Shown: positions 1 to 8,096 of the stretch, one piece after another
Position numbering within the stretch: position 1 is the first letter of the stretch
Layout of the letters: every line of letters starts with the position of its first letter
Assembly (NCBI GenBank): GCA_028718125.1
Contig: JAQUMN010000006.1
Location: forward strand, 1-51,805
Length of the DNA: 51,805 bases
DNA from: Kiritimatiellia bacterium
GTDB lineage: Bacteria; Verrucomicrobiota; Kiritimatiellia; JAAZAB01
Direction of reading: 5' to 3'
Notes under the pieces: model-generated
Told to the model about the DNA's origin: nothing
Seen by the model: only the letters and a program-made list of their open reading frames with translations
Databases searched by the model: none
Made by a program: the position numbers and the translations under genes

Positions 1-7
1 AGGGCAA

Positions 8-205
8 ATGACAATCCAGAACCAAAAAGGTCAAATAATCATCAGGTATGAAAATGCCGGCACAACGAAGGCGGAGCGCAAGGCGATATTTCGACGCAAC
101 CTTGATCAATTCGAGAAAGACGCGCATACCGGAAAGCTGATTTGTTTGTCCGACTTAATCGGACAGGCGGAAGCGATTCATATTGAGAACATAGAGAGCA
201 AATAA
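8..205 (+). CDS. Small hypothetical protein (65 aa)
   Basis: I do not recognise this short, charged, soluble protein. It has no signal peptide or membrane segment. The ATG follows an AGGG-type ribosome site at the very edge of the window, and the frame stays open to the left, so an upstream start cannot be excluded. It is the first of a packed series of tiny same-strand ORFs ending at 1277, a layout usual for accessory phage or plasmid DNA. The N-terminus shares TIQNQ with the 862-1050 product, which hints at a common origin of the two leaders. Confidence 0.5.
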   Translation: MTIQNQKGQIIIRYENAGTTKAERKAIFRRNLDQFEKDAHTGKLICLSDLIGQAEAIHIENIESK

Positions 206-219
206 AGGAGGGCCCGAAG

Positions 220-495
220 ATGAAAGGCAAAGTTTACAGCACAGGATTCCAGGACTGGAAAGAAGCGATCGAAAAACTTGACGGCACGGAACCAATCGAA
301 ATCACGAAAGATTTTTTTGATTATTTCCTTGGCGTGTTGCCGCCAGTTGGCTGGAGTTGTCTGGTCGCCTTGGCGAATGGTTGTGAGGTTAAAGCCAACT
401 TTTTATTTGCGGAGGGCCGTGATTATAAGCGCGCTTTCTGGATAACGGACGGGAGCTATTTTGCCGGACGCACGAACGAAATCAACAAGGCATGA
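220..495 (+). CDS. DUF1419-like small protein (91 aa)
   Basis: This soluble 91-residue protein is preceded by a very strong ribosome site (AAAGGAGGG, 204-212). Residues about 28-85 contain a run of the form FDYFLGVLPP ... FLFAEGRD ... AFWITDGSYFAGRT. That pattern resembles the DUF1419 family of mobile-element proteins: an F-D-Y-x-L-x-V-L-P-P stretch, then an aromatic-A-E-G motif, then F-W and Y-F. The family name is from memory of its pattern, and the function of that family is unknown to me. It lies 14 nt after the previous small ORF and probably shares its transcript. Confidence 0.55.
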   Translation: MKGKVYSTGFQDWKEAIEKLDGTEPIEITKDFFDYFLGVLPPVGWSCLVALANGCEVKANFLFAEGRDYKRAFWITDGSYFAGRTNEINKA

Positions 496-543
496 CAGAA
501 ACCGCCGGGCCACGCATGGTACACGCGGACAGGAGATCAGAAC

Positions 544-846
544 ATGACAACAGAACAAAAGCAGAATTGGAAGATTCAGCGGGAACGGTAGCAGGCGGAA
601 GTATTGCAGGCGATCAAATTGGCTTTACCAGAAATCTGGCCGGCAGTGGGAATTGTCGGCAAATGGGTGTGGGTGCAGTTTCAGAAGAAACCGGGACAAC
701 CGATCATTGAAGGCTTGAAGGCGCTTGGCTTCAGCTGGTCCAGCCGACGCAGGTGCTGGCAGCATCCGTGCGGGAACTGGTCAGGCGGAGCGCAAGGCGA
801 TCCGCGGGAGCGGTACGGAATAGTCCGGGCAGAGGAACTCAAATGA
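544..846 (+). pseudogene. Small phage/plasmid-type protein interrupted by an in-frame TAG
   Basis: A good ribosome site (AGGAG, about 530) precedes the ATG at 544, but codon 16 (589-591) is TAG. The same frame then continues for 85 codons to the TGA at 846. The downstream part reads GKWVWVQF ... LKALGFSW ... CWQHPCG ... DPRERYG. This is a recognisable small-domain pattern of tryptophans and a C-x-H-x-C-G motif found in plasmid and phage accessory proteins. A TTG at 604 could re-initiate and save the conserved part, so the gene may be broken, read through, or simply start at TTG. TAG ends several intact genes in this window, so general reassignment is unlikely. Confidence 0.5.
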
Positions 847-861
847 CGAAAGGGTGACAGC

Positions 862-1050
862 ATGCAAACGATACAAAACCAATCAATTATCAGGCCGGTA
901 TGGTGTGGCAATGATGACTGCATGGCAGGAGTGGCGCGACTGTATGACGACGGGTCATATCAGATGATCGTGAAAGGGTGCGGCCATGCGCCGCATATCC
1001 CAACGCGAGAAACCATCAAAGCGGCAATAGCGGCAAAAGGAAACCCATGA
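862..1050 (+). CDS. Small hypothetical protein (62 aa)
   Basis: A short protein of unknown function preceded by an AAAGGGTGA ribosome site. It contains a WCGNDDCMAG segment (two cysteines four residues apart) and a CGHAPHIPT segment, so a small metal-binding fold is possible but not shown. Its stop overlaps the next start as ATGA (1047-1050), which indicates translational coupling. Nothing in the sequence gives a function. Confidence 0.5.
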   Translation: MQTIQNQSIIRPVWCGNDDCMAGVARLYDDGSYQMIVKGCGHAPHIPTRETIKAAIAAKGNP

Positions 1051-1277
1051 CCGCGGCGGAACTTCAGGCAGAGCGCGCCTTGACTGCAAGGGTGCAAGCG
1101 ACATGGCGACGAGAACGGAGCAAAACGGACTGGTGGAAGCGGCAGGAAGAACGGAACGAGCAGGAGGCGCTCAAACTGCAGGCCCTCGGTCTGATGCTGA
1201 TCGTTGTCGGACCGGCCATGTTATTCTGGACCTGGGTGCTGGTGATGACGTTATGCGTACTGGAAGTGCGGATATAA
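1047..1277 (+). CDS. Small single-pass membrane protein (76 aa)
   Basis: The ATG overlaps the preceding stop in an ATGA. The N-terminal two thirds are strongly charged and probably helical (rich in R, E, K, Q and W). The C-terminal 26 or so residues, from ALGLMLIVVG onward, form one hydrophobic transmembrane helix. The layout of a charged helical head with a C-terminal anchor occurs in small phage or plasmid membrane proteins, but no specific family is recognised. It ends the block of small ORFs; about 210 nt without a gene follow. Confidence 0.5.
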   Translation: MTAAELQAERALTARVQATWRRERSKTDWWKRQEERNEQEALKLQALGLMLIVVGPAMLFWTWVLVMTLCVLEVRI

Positions 1278-1416
1278 CCGGCAAATAACCGAAGATGATC
1301 TCGATGCCCCCCTCCACCACGACTTCGCTGTTGTCCAGATAAACACGGAAAAGCAATCCATCAAAAACGTCGGCAATTGATCCCCAAGTGTCGGAAATAA
1401 TATCGCAAATTATTAG

Positions 1417-1444
1417 TTGACATTTTAATCCGCAAGCATACTAT
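1417..1444 (+). promoter_or_regulatory. Sigma-70-like promoter of the ArsR-type regulator
   Basis: TTGACA at 1417-1422 is followed after 16 nt by TACTAT (1439-1444). The -35 is perfect and the -10 matches TATAAT at four of six positions. It lies 43 nt upstream of the chosen ATG at 1488. Its -10 end overlaps the first half of the palindrome described next, as expected for an autoregulated repressor. Confidence 0.5.
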
Positions 1445-1465
1445 GTATTCCGAAAGAGACATAGT
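1440..1465. promoter_or_regulatory. Inverted repeat, candidate operator
   Basis: ACTATGT (1440-1446) and ACATAGT (1459-1465) form a perfect 7-bp inverted repeat with a 12-nt spacer. It begins in the -10 box and covers the likely transcription start. The downstream gene encodes a winged-helix regulator, so autoregulation is the natural reading. This is inference. Confidence 0.45.
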
Positions 1466-1487
1466 AATTCTAAATAAGGAATATAGT

Positions 1488-2444
1488 ATGTCACAAATAT
1501 TTAACCTCGACAAAAAATCCGCGCAAGCGTGTTTCCATGCCTTGGCTTCTCGAAATCGGTTGGCGATATATGAATTGCTCCGCGAAAAAGAATTAAGCAT
1601 ATCCCAAATTGCCAGGGAAATGCATATTTCGCAGTCTTTTGCCACCAAGGAAATCAATATCTTAGAAAAGGCGACCTTGGTGCAATGTGGCTCCAGCGCA
1701 GGCATTCGCGGCGCCCAGAAAATCTGCCGCTCGGTATACGACGAAATCGTCTATCGGCCTAGTCGGTTAAAAGCAATATCCGACGGGAATATGACGAACA
1801 AATTATCAATTCCCATTGGTGCGTATCAGCGCTTCGAGGTTTTCCCGACGTGCGGATTGGTGAATGAGCACAAACTTATCGGCTTTCGGGATGATCCTCA
1901 GTCGTTCTATGATCCGGCCCATACTTCCGCGCAGTTGCTCTGGTTTGCGCGCGGATGGCTGGAATATCATTTGCCGCGCAAGCATCCCCGGAATGCTGTG
2001 GTCGAGGAAATGCGCGTAGCCGTGGAAATATCGTCAGAGAATGCCAAATCGGTCGGCGAAAACGAATGCCCGTCGGATATTAGTCTTTGGGTCAATGGGG
2101 AAAAAATTGGCCCATGGCATTCCTGGGGGTTTTATACCAATACCCGTGGCAGGTACACCCCCGCTTGGTGGCCGATCGATCATAATCAATTCGGATTGCT
2201 GAAGGAATGGAAAATTAATGGCGAAGGCGCCTATGTTGACGGCGAAAAAATATCTTCGGTGACAATATCGGATTTGGCGTTGAATAGTAAAACGCTAATT
2301 ACATTAAGGCTGGGCATTGACGAGCAGGATGAACATCAAGGGGGGGTATGTCTTTTCGGCAGGCATTTTGGCAACTACTCTCAAGATATGTTAGTAACCA
2401 TCAGTTATAAAGGACGAAGGCAATCACATGGAAAAACCAGCTAA
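1488..2444 (+). CDS. ArsR-type HTH regulator with large C-terminal ligand-type domain
   Basis: A 318-residue DNA-binding regulator. Residues about 10-70 form an ArsR-like winged helix (ALASRNRLAIYELL, then SISQIAREMHISQSFATKEI as the recognition helix region). The remaining ~230 residues resemble the long C-terminal domain of a group of ArsR-annotated regulators common beside carbohydrate genes, with FPTCGLV, AQLLWFARGW, the SLWVNG-type segment, the TPAWWP and QFGLLKEW motifs and a CLFGRHFGNYSQD end. I chose ATG 1488 over the in-frame ATG at 1443 because AAGGA lies 8 nt upstream and 1443 falls inside the promoter and palindrome. It overlaps the aminotransferase gene by 17 nt, so it probably controls that gene and the ones beyond. 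Confidence 0.75.
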   Translation: MSQIFNLDKKSAQACFHALASRNRLAIYELLREKELSISQIAREMHISQSFATKEINILEKATLVQCGSSAGIRGAQKICRSVYDEIVYRPSRLKAISDGNMTNKLSIPIGAYQRFEVFPTCGLVNEHKLIGFRDDPQSFYDPAHTSAQLLWFARGWLEYHLPRKHPRNAVVEEMRVAVEISSENAKSVGENECPSDISLWVNGEKIGPWHSWGFYTNTRGRYTPAWWPIDHNQFGLLKEWKINGEGAYVDGEKISSVTISDLALNSKTLITLRLGIDEQDEHQGGVCLFGRHFGNYSQDMLVTISYKGRRQSHGKTS

Positions 2445-3675
2445 ATTAGCGATTTTCGGGGGTGCGCCGATTCGGGCAAAACCATTTCCGAAATGGCCTG
2501 TTTTTGGCCGCGAGGAGCGACAACGCTTATTAGCTGTTTTTAACAGTGGCAAGTGGTGGTACGGCGAGCGTGTGAAGGAGTTTGAGCAAAAGTATGCGCA
2601 ATTTCACGACGCCAAATATGGAGTTTCATGCACGAATGGCACGGCCGCCTTGGAAATGGCTCTGTTGGCGTGCGGAATCGGTGCCGGCGACGAGGTGATT
2701 GTACCGCCTTATACCTTTATGGCTACTGCGAGCGCCGTTATGAAGGTGAACGCTGTTCCCGTCTTTGCGGATATTGATCTGGACACCTGCAACATGGATC
2801 CTCGCGCGACGGCAGAAAAAATCACCGGGAAAACAAAGGCTATTATGCCTGTGCATTTTGCAGGCTTGCCGGTCGACATGGACGCTTTCAGACAATTGGC
2901 AAAAAAACATCATCTGATGTTGATCGAGGACGCGTGCCACAGTTGGGGAAGCAGGTGGAAAGACAAGGGCACCGGCGCGTTGGGCGACTGCGGCGTCTTC
3001 AGTTTCCAAATGAGCAAGAATATCACCTCCGGCGAGGGTGGCATTCTCCTGTCGGATAGTGAAGAGATAGCCGAGACGGCTCGCAGTTACTCCAACTGTG
3101 GCCGGGGTAAGGGCAAGGCGTTTTACGAGCATTACCTGCTGGGAAGCAATCTGCGCATGACGGAATTGCAGGCGGCGATTCTCTTGGGACAACTCTCGCG
3201 CTTGAAGGAGCAAACCTTGAAGCGCGAGCACAATGTTGCCTGTCTGGAGCGTGAACTGAAAGGGATGCCGGGCATGGCCCTGCTTAAGCGTGATAAACGC
3301 GTGACAAGACGGAGTTATCATATGTTCATTTTTCGATTTTTGCCGGAGGCTTGGGGCGGAGTCAGCCGGGATCGATTTCTGGAGGCGCTGAAGGCGGAAG
3401 GCATACCGGCCGCCCCCGGGTATCCGATTCCTCTTTATAAAAATCCGCTATTTCAGAAAATTGGTACAGGCCCGCGGTTTTGTCCCTTATCGTGTCCGTA
3501 TTACGGCCGTACGGTAGACTATCGTCGTGTAGTTTGCCCAAACACGGAAAAGATTTGCCGGACCGCCGTCTGGATATCCCATCCGGTGCTGTTGTCGAGG
3601 GAAAAGGATATGCGAGATATTGCTCGGGCGATCTCGAAAGTCTGGGAGCATAGAAAGGAACTAAGCCGTGGCTGA
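2428..3675 (+). CDS. DegT/DnrJ/EryC1/StrS family PLP aminotransferase
   Basis: A 415-residue fold-type I PLP enzyme of the sugar aminotransferase family. N-terminal KWPVFGREERQRLL ... GKWWYG ... VSCTNGTAALEMAL is the characteristic opening. IEDACHSWGS contains the PLP-nitrogen aspartate (D168), and FSFQMSKNITSGEGG contains the Schiff-base lysine (K197). Family members usually transfer an amino group from glutamate to a keto-sugar, though some are dehydratases or act on inositol-type substrates; the substrate here is unknown. The start overlaps the regulator and the end overlaps the next gene by 8 nt, so the three form one operon. Length is normal. Confidence 0.85.
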   Translation: MEKPAKLAIFGGAPIRAKPFPKWPVFGREERQRLLAVFNSGKWWYGERVKEFEQKYAQFHDAKYGVSCTNGTAALEMALLACGIGAGDEVIVPPYTFMATASAVMKVNAVPVFADIDLDTCNMDPRATAEKITGKTKAIMPVHFAGLPVDMDAFRQLAKKHHLMLIEDACHSWGSRWKDKGTGALGDCGVFSFQMSKNITSGEGGILLSDSEEIAETARSYSNCGRGKGKAFYEHYLLGSNLRMTELQAAILLGQLSRLKEQTLKREHNVACLERELKGMPGMALLKRDKRVTRRSYHMFIFRFLPEAWGGVSRDRFLEALKAEGIPAAPGYPIPLYKNPLFQKIGTGPRFCPLSCPYYGRTVDYRRVVCPNTEKICRTAVWISHPVLLSREKDMRDIARAISKVWEHRKELSRG

Positions 3676-4936
3676 ACTTTATGCCGGGTATGGCGAGACG
3701 ATCCTTAATCCACCCATGGGCGTTGAGTTGGCAGGCTATGGCTATTATTTGAATCGCCGCGCCGAATCGGTACTGGATGATTTGAAGGCGCGGGCGATCT
3801 GGTTGGGCGATGGCGCCAACGATGTGTTGTTGATCAGTTGCGATCTGATCGGGTTCACGGTGGAATTCTCGGACGCGATTCGAAAAGCCATTGCTTCCGA
3901 GATTCATATTCCACGGGAGCATATCCTGCTTGCCTGCACGCATACACACACCGGACCAGCGTCCATGCCGTTAGATGCCTGCGGGGAGGTGTCGCCGGAG
4001 TATCTGGAAACACTGCCGGCGGCCATCGCCGAGGCCGCCCGACGGGCGCGCGCCGACCGGCAGTCGGCCACTATGCGTGCTTTATTTGAGACGGTCATGC
4101 CGATTGGCATCAATCGCCGATTGCAGAGTTTTGAGACGATTGATCCAGTCGCCAAAATTGCGGTCCTGGAACGGAAAAAAGAGAAGCTGTATATCGTCAA
4201 TTATGCCTGCCATCCCGTTACATTGGGGCCTGTTCCCGCCGTGTCGGCAGATTGGCCGGGCGCGGTGGTGGCGGCGATCGAACGGCGCGGGCATCGCGGC
4301 GTTGTGTTCCAGGGATTTTGCGGGGACATTGATCCAGTCTGTTTTGCAAATCGCTGGGGAAAAGGCACACCAGAAATGCTGACTGTTTATGGGGAAGCAA
4401 TTGACCGGCAGATTTGCTTGGCCGAACAGTATGCGAACCCGGTTGAGATTGCCGGATTAAAAGGCGTTGAAAAGAGAATAAGGTTGTCTCTGCAGGTTCC
4501 CGATCTTTCTTCGATTCAGCGGGAAAAGCAGTATCTATTGGCCCAATTTAAGAAAGCTCCTGGCACTATGCGGGCCATTGAGACATGGGCCGAGGAGGCG
4601 GCGGCACGGCGCGATTCGACCGCTGTCAATCCCTGGCTGGAAAATGTGCCCATCCAGAAAATAGCCGTGGGTGATGTGGCGTTTATCGGGTTACCCGGCG
4701 AGGTGTTCACCGCATATAGTCTGAAATTAAGGAAACAATGGCCAACGCTATTTACAATCGGATATGCCGGAGGCTGTGAGGGATATATTCCAACCGCCCA
4801 GGCCTACCACTGTGCGGATGATTATGCCTGTTATCAGGCTCCAAAACTGTATCGGCGCCTGTTCCCGTTTGCACCGCGTTTGGAAGAAGACGTTTTGCGC
4901 GCCTGTGGAGATTTACTGGCCGGCAAGCGCCGGTAG
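3668..4936 (+). CDS. Neutral/alkaline ceramidase-fold hydrolase
   Basis: A 422-residue protein matching the N-terminal catalytic half of the neutral/alkaline non-lysosomal ceramidase family, without its C-terminal Ig-like domain. Features are AGYGETILNPP near the start, the zinc motif CTHTHTGP (H92 and H94), NYACHPVTLG with H182, and the FQGFCGDIDP segment. True ceramidases hydrolyse sphingolipid amides, but short homologues like this occur widely in carbohydrate loci of this bacterial group, where the substrate is unknown. There is no signal peptide, so it is probably cytoplasmic. The start is GTG 3668, overlapping the aminotransferase stop. A second, broken copy of this family's N-terminus lies at 7926. 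Confidence 0.75.
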   Translation: MAELYAGYGETILNPPMGVELAGYGYYLNRRAESVLDDLKARAIWLGDGANDVLLISCDLIGFTVEFSDAIRKAIASEIHIPREHILLACTHTHTGPASMPLDACGEVSPEYLETLPAAIAEAARRARADRQSATMRALFETVMPIGINRRLQSFETIDPVAKIAVLERKKEKLYIVNYACHPVTLGPVPAVSADWPGAVVAAIERRGHRGVVFQGFCGDIDPVCFANRWGKGTPEMLTVYGEAIDRQICLAEQYANPVEIAGLKGVEKRIRLSLQVPDLSSIQREKQYLLAQFKKAPGTMRAIETWAEEAAARRDSTAVNPWLENVPIQKIAVGDVAFIGLPGEVFTAYSLKLRKQWPTLFTIGYAGGCEGYIPTAQAYHCADDYACYQAPKLYRRLFPFAPRLEEDVLRACGDLLAGKRR

Positions 4937-4985
4937 TGGAAAACACGATTGGCTCTTTATGCATGATTATACAAAAAGAGCAAAG

Positions 4986-7922
4986 ATGATTACACCGAAA
5001 GATACCCTCGTCACAGCCTTGGGAGAGCCGAAATATCCGTCGCCCTTGCGCGAAAAGGTCCAGGGTATCATAGAATTTCTTCTTTTGGCGGGGTTACTTG
5101 GATTTCAAGGGGGGGCGAGTGCCGGAACAAGGAGTGTTCTGGCGGAGAATCTCGCGGTGTACAAATCGTGCGAGTATAATAACAAGCTGTTTTCTGCCGG
5201 TTCCCTGTTAAATGATGGGGTTCTATCTTCCAGTTATGACAGCGGCGCAATACGGAATGCAAACGGGTGGATCACATTGGATCTGGGAAAATCATACCCA
5301 GTTCGCTCCGTGATGGTTTATTACATTACCTATGGAGCGATTGGTATCTGTTATCCATGTCAGAGGCTCGATTTGGGTTCACGTCAATTCAAAGGTCAGC
5401 CCCTGTGCGAAGTCGAATATGCCGCGGATGTGGACGAAGCCACGCTGGTATTGGCATATGACGGGGATAAGGGGAAGACTTTTCAGCCGTTTGGAAAGAG
5501 CGCCGATTCCTTGCCGATCCGGCAGTATGAGACCGCCGGGTGGATGCGGGTGATCAGGGAAGATGCGGTCCAGGCGCGCTATATCCGAATCAAAGGCGGG
5601 GGATGTTTGAGTGAGATCGAGGTCTACTCGGATCTTCCGCCGGTGGCTCCGCGTGGATTGTACAGGTTCGAAGGCTGGGTCACGCCGTTATGGTACGAGA
5701 CCGACCAAGCGGTTGACAGCGCCGGGTTTGCCATCGATGATGCTAAGATCGCCGAAAAAGACATCGCGCCATTCCAGACGCGCCTTGCGGACCTCCAGCG
5801 CACATTCCGCCAAGCAATGGAGTCCGTCACTGGCCGGACTACCGCAAAGGAATATCTCGCCCTTCAGGACTCAATCATCGAAAAAGCAAAGGCCCTGGAG
5901 ACCGATGCCAGCGCGTTTGCCTGCGCCACCCCAAGGCCGATGCTTGATCCGCGGCATATTGTTGAAAACGGTTTCATCAGGATGCACGCCCCCCTGTGGG
6001 CGCCGTGTCCTGTGCAAGCTGCGGCTTCATACGCGCGTCGCGGCAGCGCGAACATGATCAAATCGGAAGTGATGCGAGATGTCAATCTCGATGTGCCTCT
6101 TTCCAAGGAAAAGGCCGAGGGCATCCAAGCGCTCAAATATCTCTCTCTCAGAGAGGGCCTGCCTTTTTTTGTGATGTTCTGGTACACTGACAAACGCACG
6201 CTCGCATATCCCTGGGGGTCTGGGAGGGGCGTCCCCGGACACCTGGAAGGCTATAAGCGTGAGATGGATTTTGATCTCCAGACCTTTGGCGACCACCCGG
6301 GCTTCGCCGGAATCTATTTCGACGAGATGTTCGGAGCAGTGTCGGATAATGAATACCTTCTGGCCGCCTTTCGCAACCGGCTGCGGCAATACTCGCCGGA
6401 GGCGCTTAAAGAACACGGCGTTGAAGACGTCGAAAAGGTGGTTATTCCTTCTATTCCCAAGAGCCTGAAGCTTTCGGAAAAGGAGTTTGCCGCTTTCAGC
6501 CCGCGCGAAAAGTTCATCTGGATAGAATGCCTTGAGGCGGAGGGCGATCTTTTTCACGGCGAAATGGACGAGGTTTGCCGTTACGTTCGCGCCAAGAGGC
6601 CCGGCACGAAGATGTATGTGCTGCTGACCCCGGCCAGCATGTGGGGCGACCCGATCGGCGGAGCGAGTTTTGCTCGCATGGGACGCATCGCCGATATTAT
6701 GGGGGTCGATCTTTACAGCCACGGGTTTTATGACAAGGCATTCATATGTGCCTTGATAGCCTCCACCGCGACCGCCAAGACGGTATTTACGCCCGGCGCT
6801 CATTACGGCAACAGCCTCGAAGGATTCAATCACGACCTGGTGCTTGCCATGGCGCATAACGACGGAGTTTGGCCGTTCAGTTTTGGTACGGTTTTCAAAC
6901 AGCACAATTACACAAGCCGCGCCCCGGAAGGACTGTGGGAAGACACCTGCCGGATATATTCGAAGATGGCTCGGTTAGAACCGTATCTGGCTAACACGAC
7001 GCTTGATACCCCGATTGGTCTTGTTTACTCGGAACGGACGGCGGCGATGACGCACTGGGGAATGGGATTTAAAGGCAGTGTCTCACACTATATCACCGGC
7101 AATGAGGCGTTGTACCAGGCGCTTGCCCAGAGCCACGTGTCCGCCGAACCGTTCTTCATCCAATTGGCGACGCCGGAGTTTCTCAAGAAGTACAAGGTCC
7201 TTGTCATGCAGGATGCCCGTTCGCTGACTGACGAAGAAATGAAGGCGCTTAGCGATTGGGTGCAAAGGGGCGGCGTTCTTATTGCCACTGCATCCAGCAG
7301 CATGAAGGATCGTTGGGGAATTGTGCGCGGCGATTACGGCCTGGCCAAGCTGTTTGGCGTAAGATTCGTGAAAACCGGCGTCTCCCACCGAAGTCTCACG
7401 GTGAACCAGGTGTCCGCTGTGTTGCCGGGCATTGATCCGGGCTGTCCGCTTGACTTGGCCGGCCGCGCTGCCGACTTGGTCAAAACCGCAGGCGGTCAGG
7501 TTCTTGCCGCGTGGGAAGATGGCTCGCCTGCGATTGTTTCAAACTCTTATGGTAAGGGTCAAACTGTTTTTATCTCGGCGTGCCTGCCGTTCAAACCCGG
7601 GCAGAAGGATTCCGCCGTCCTGCTGGAATCCTGCGTAAGCGGCGCGCTCAAGCGTGCCGGCGCGACGATGCCGTTTGAACTCACCGGGGCGTCGGGTAAT
7701 GTCTACGCGGTGGTCCGTCGGCAGGGCGAGCGTCGGATACTTCACATGATCAATCTTGGTTCCGACGCATGCGCCGACGTGAAGGTGCGCGTGCTGTCGC
7801 CCGCCGCCCGGCAGGCGACACTTCAGCCCGAAGGTGTGGCGATTTCCATCCGCCGGGTTGGCGACTACGCGGAATTCGATGTGCCGTCTTTCAATCTGCA
7901 TTCGGCTATCGTTTTGGAATAG
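4986..7922 (+). CDS. Secreted glycosidase-like protein with F5/8C-like and GATase-like modules
   Basis: A 978-residue protein. A hydrophobic segment around residues 22-45 acts as a signal peptide after an unusually long N-region; ATG 4959 is an alternative start. Residues about 50-215 look like an F5/8 type C carbohydrate-binding domain (LGKSYPVRSVMVYY ... ARYIRIKGGG). The centre is a TIM-barrel-like region with GIYFDEMFG (about residue 442), a typical site for a catalytic acid. From about residue 734 comes a class I glutamine-amidotransferase-like module of the beta-galactosidase trimerisation type (YKVLVMQDARSLTDEEM, WVQRGGVLIATA), then YGKGQTVFISA. The substrate is unknown. The same C-terminal arrangement recurs in the 8097-12032 protein, including a shared WEDGSPAIV segment. 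Confidence 0.65.
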   Translation: MITPKDTLVTALGEPKYPSPLREKVQGIIEFLLLAGLLGFQGGASAGTRSVLAENLAVYKSCEYNNKLFSAGSLLNDGVLSSSYDSGAIRNANGWITLDLGKSYPVRSVMVYYITYGAIGICYPCQRLDLGSRQFKGQPLCEVEYAADVDEATLVLAYDGDKGKTFQPFGKSADSLPIRQYETAGWMRVIREDAVQARYIRIKGGGCLSEIEVYSDLPPVAPRGLYRFEGWVTPLWYETDQAVDSAGFAIDDAKIAEKDIAPFQTRLADLQRTFRQAMESVTGRTTAKEYLALQDSIIEKAKALETDASAFACATPRPMLDPRHIVENGFIRMHAPLWAPCPVQAAASYARRGSANMIKSEVMRDVNLDVPLSKEKAEGIQALKYLSLREGLPFFVMFWYTDKRTLAYPWGSGRGVPGHLEGYKREMDFDLQTFGDHPGFAGIYFDEMFGAVSDNEYLLAAFRNRLRQYSPEALKEHGVEDVEKVVIPSIPKSLKLSEKEFAAFSPREKFIWIECLEAEGDLFHGEMDEVCRYVRAKRPGTKMYVLLTPASMWGDPIGGASFARMGRIADIMGVDLYSHGFYDKAFICALIASTATAKTVFTPGAHYGNSLEGFNHDLVLAMAHNDGVWPFSFGTVFKQHNYTSRAPEGLWEDTCRIYSKMARLEPYLANTTLDTPIGLVYSERTAAMTHWGMGFKGSVSHYITGNEALYQALAQSHVSAEPFFIQLATPEFLKKYKVLVMQDARSLTDEEMKALSDWVQRGGVLIATASSSMKDRWGIVRGDYGLAKLFGVRFVKTGVSHRSLTVNQVSAVLPGIDPGCPLDLAGRAADLVKTAGGQVLAAWEDGSPAIVSNSYGKGQTVFISACLPFKPGQKDSAVLLESCVSGALKRAGATMPFELTGASGNVYAVVRRQGERRILHMINLGSDACADVKVRVLSPAARQATLQPEGVAISIRRVGDYAEFDVPSFNLHSAIVLE

Positions 7923-7925
7923 ATA

Positions 7926-8096
7926 TTGAATGACCGGGAGAGACCGGCAAAAAAGGTGAGTTCAATTGAAACTGGCGCATATATGGTGGACATAACGGCG
8001 CCAATCGACATCTGGTTGAGGGGATATGCCGGACGAAAAATGCCAAGTCAGAAGGGGCACGACTCAATGGCCCCATCGGCAAAGGAAAAACATCGC
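7926..8096 (+). pseudogene. Remnant of a ceramidase-family N-terminus
   Basis: The frame upstream of ATG 8097 is open from 7926 and encodes IETGAYMVDITAPIDI and LRGYAGRKMPSQKGHD. This is the canonical opening of the neutral ceramidase-like family (GAxxVDITPP ... GYAxR ... HDPL), the same family as the 3668 gene. The similarity stops near 8070, after which the frame runs straight into the next gene. This looks like a deletion or recombination scar that removed the rest of the gene. A GGGAGAG-like site after 7930 could still allow initiation, giving an N-terminal extension on the next protein, but the internal signal peptide at 8097 argues against use. Confidence 0.6.

Noticed and set aside
492..710. 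72-codon frame overlapping the amber-interrupted ORF
   Set aside because: Its start overlaps a stop as ATGA, but the product is low-complexity and the alternative frame holds the conserved W/C-H-C pattern.
1171..1437. Minus-strand open frame reading IADVFDGLLFRVYLDNSEVVVEGG-like residues
   Set aside because: It looks protein-like, but no start codon is usable and it overlaps the ArsR promoter and the 1047 gene; at most an old gene remnant.
2626..3321. Long minus-strand frame inside the aminotransferase gene
   Set aside because: Antisense shadow of a clear DegT enzyme; no recognisable domain.
6027..6905. 292-codon minus-strand frame
   Set aside because: Shadow of the glycosidase-like gene; composition follows the sense codons.
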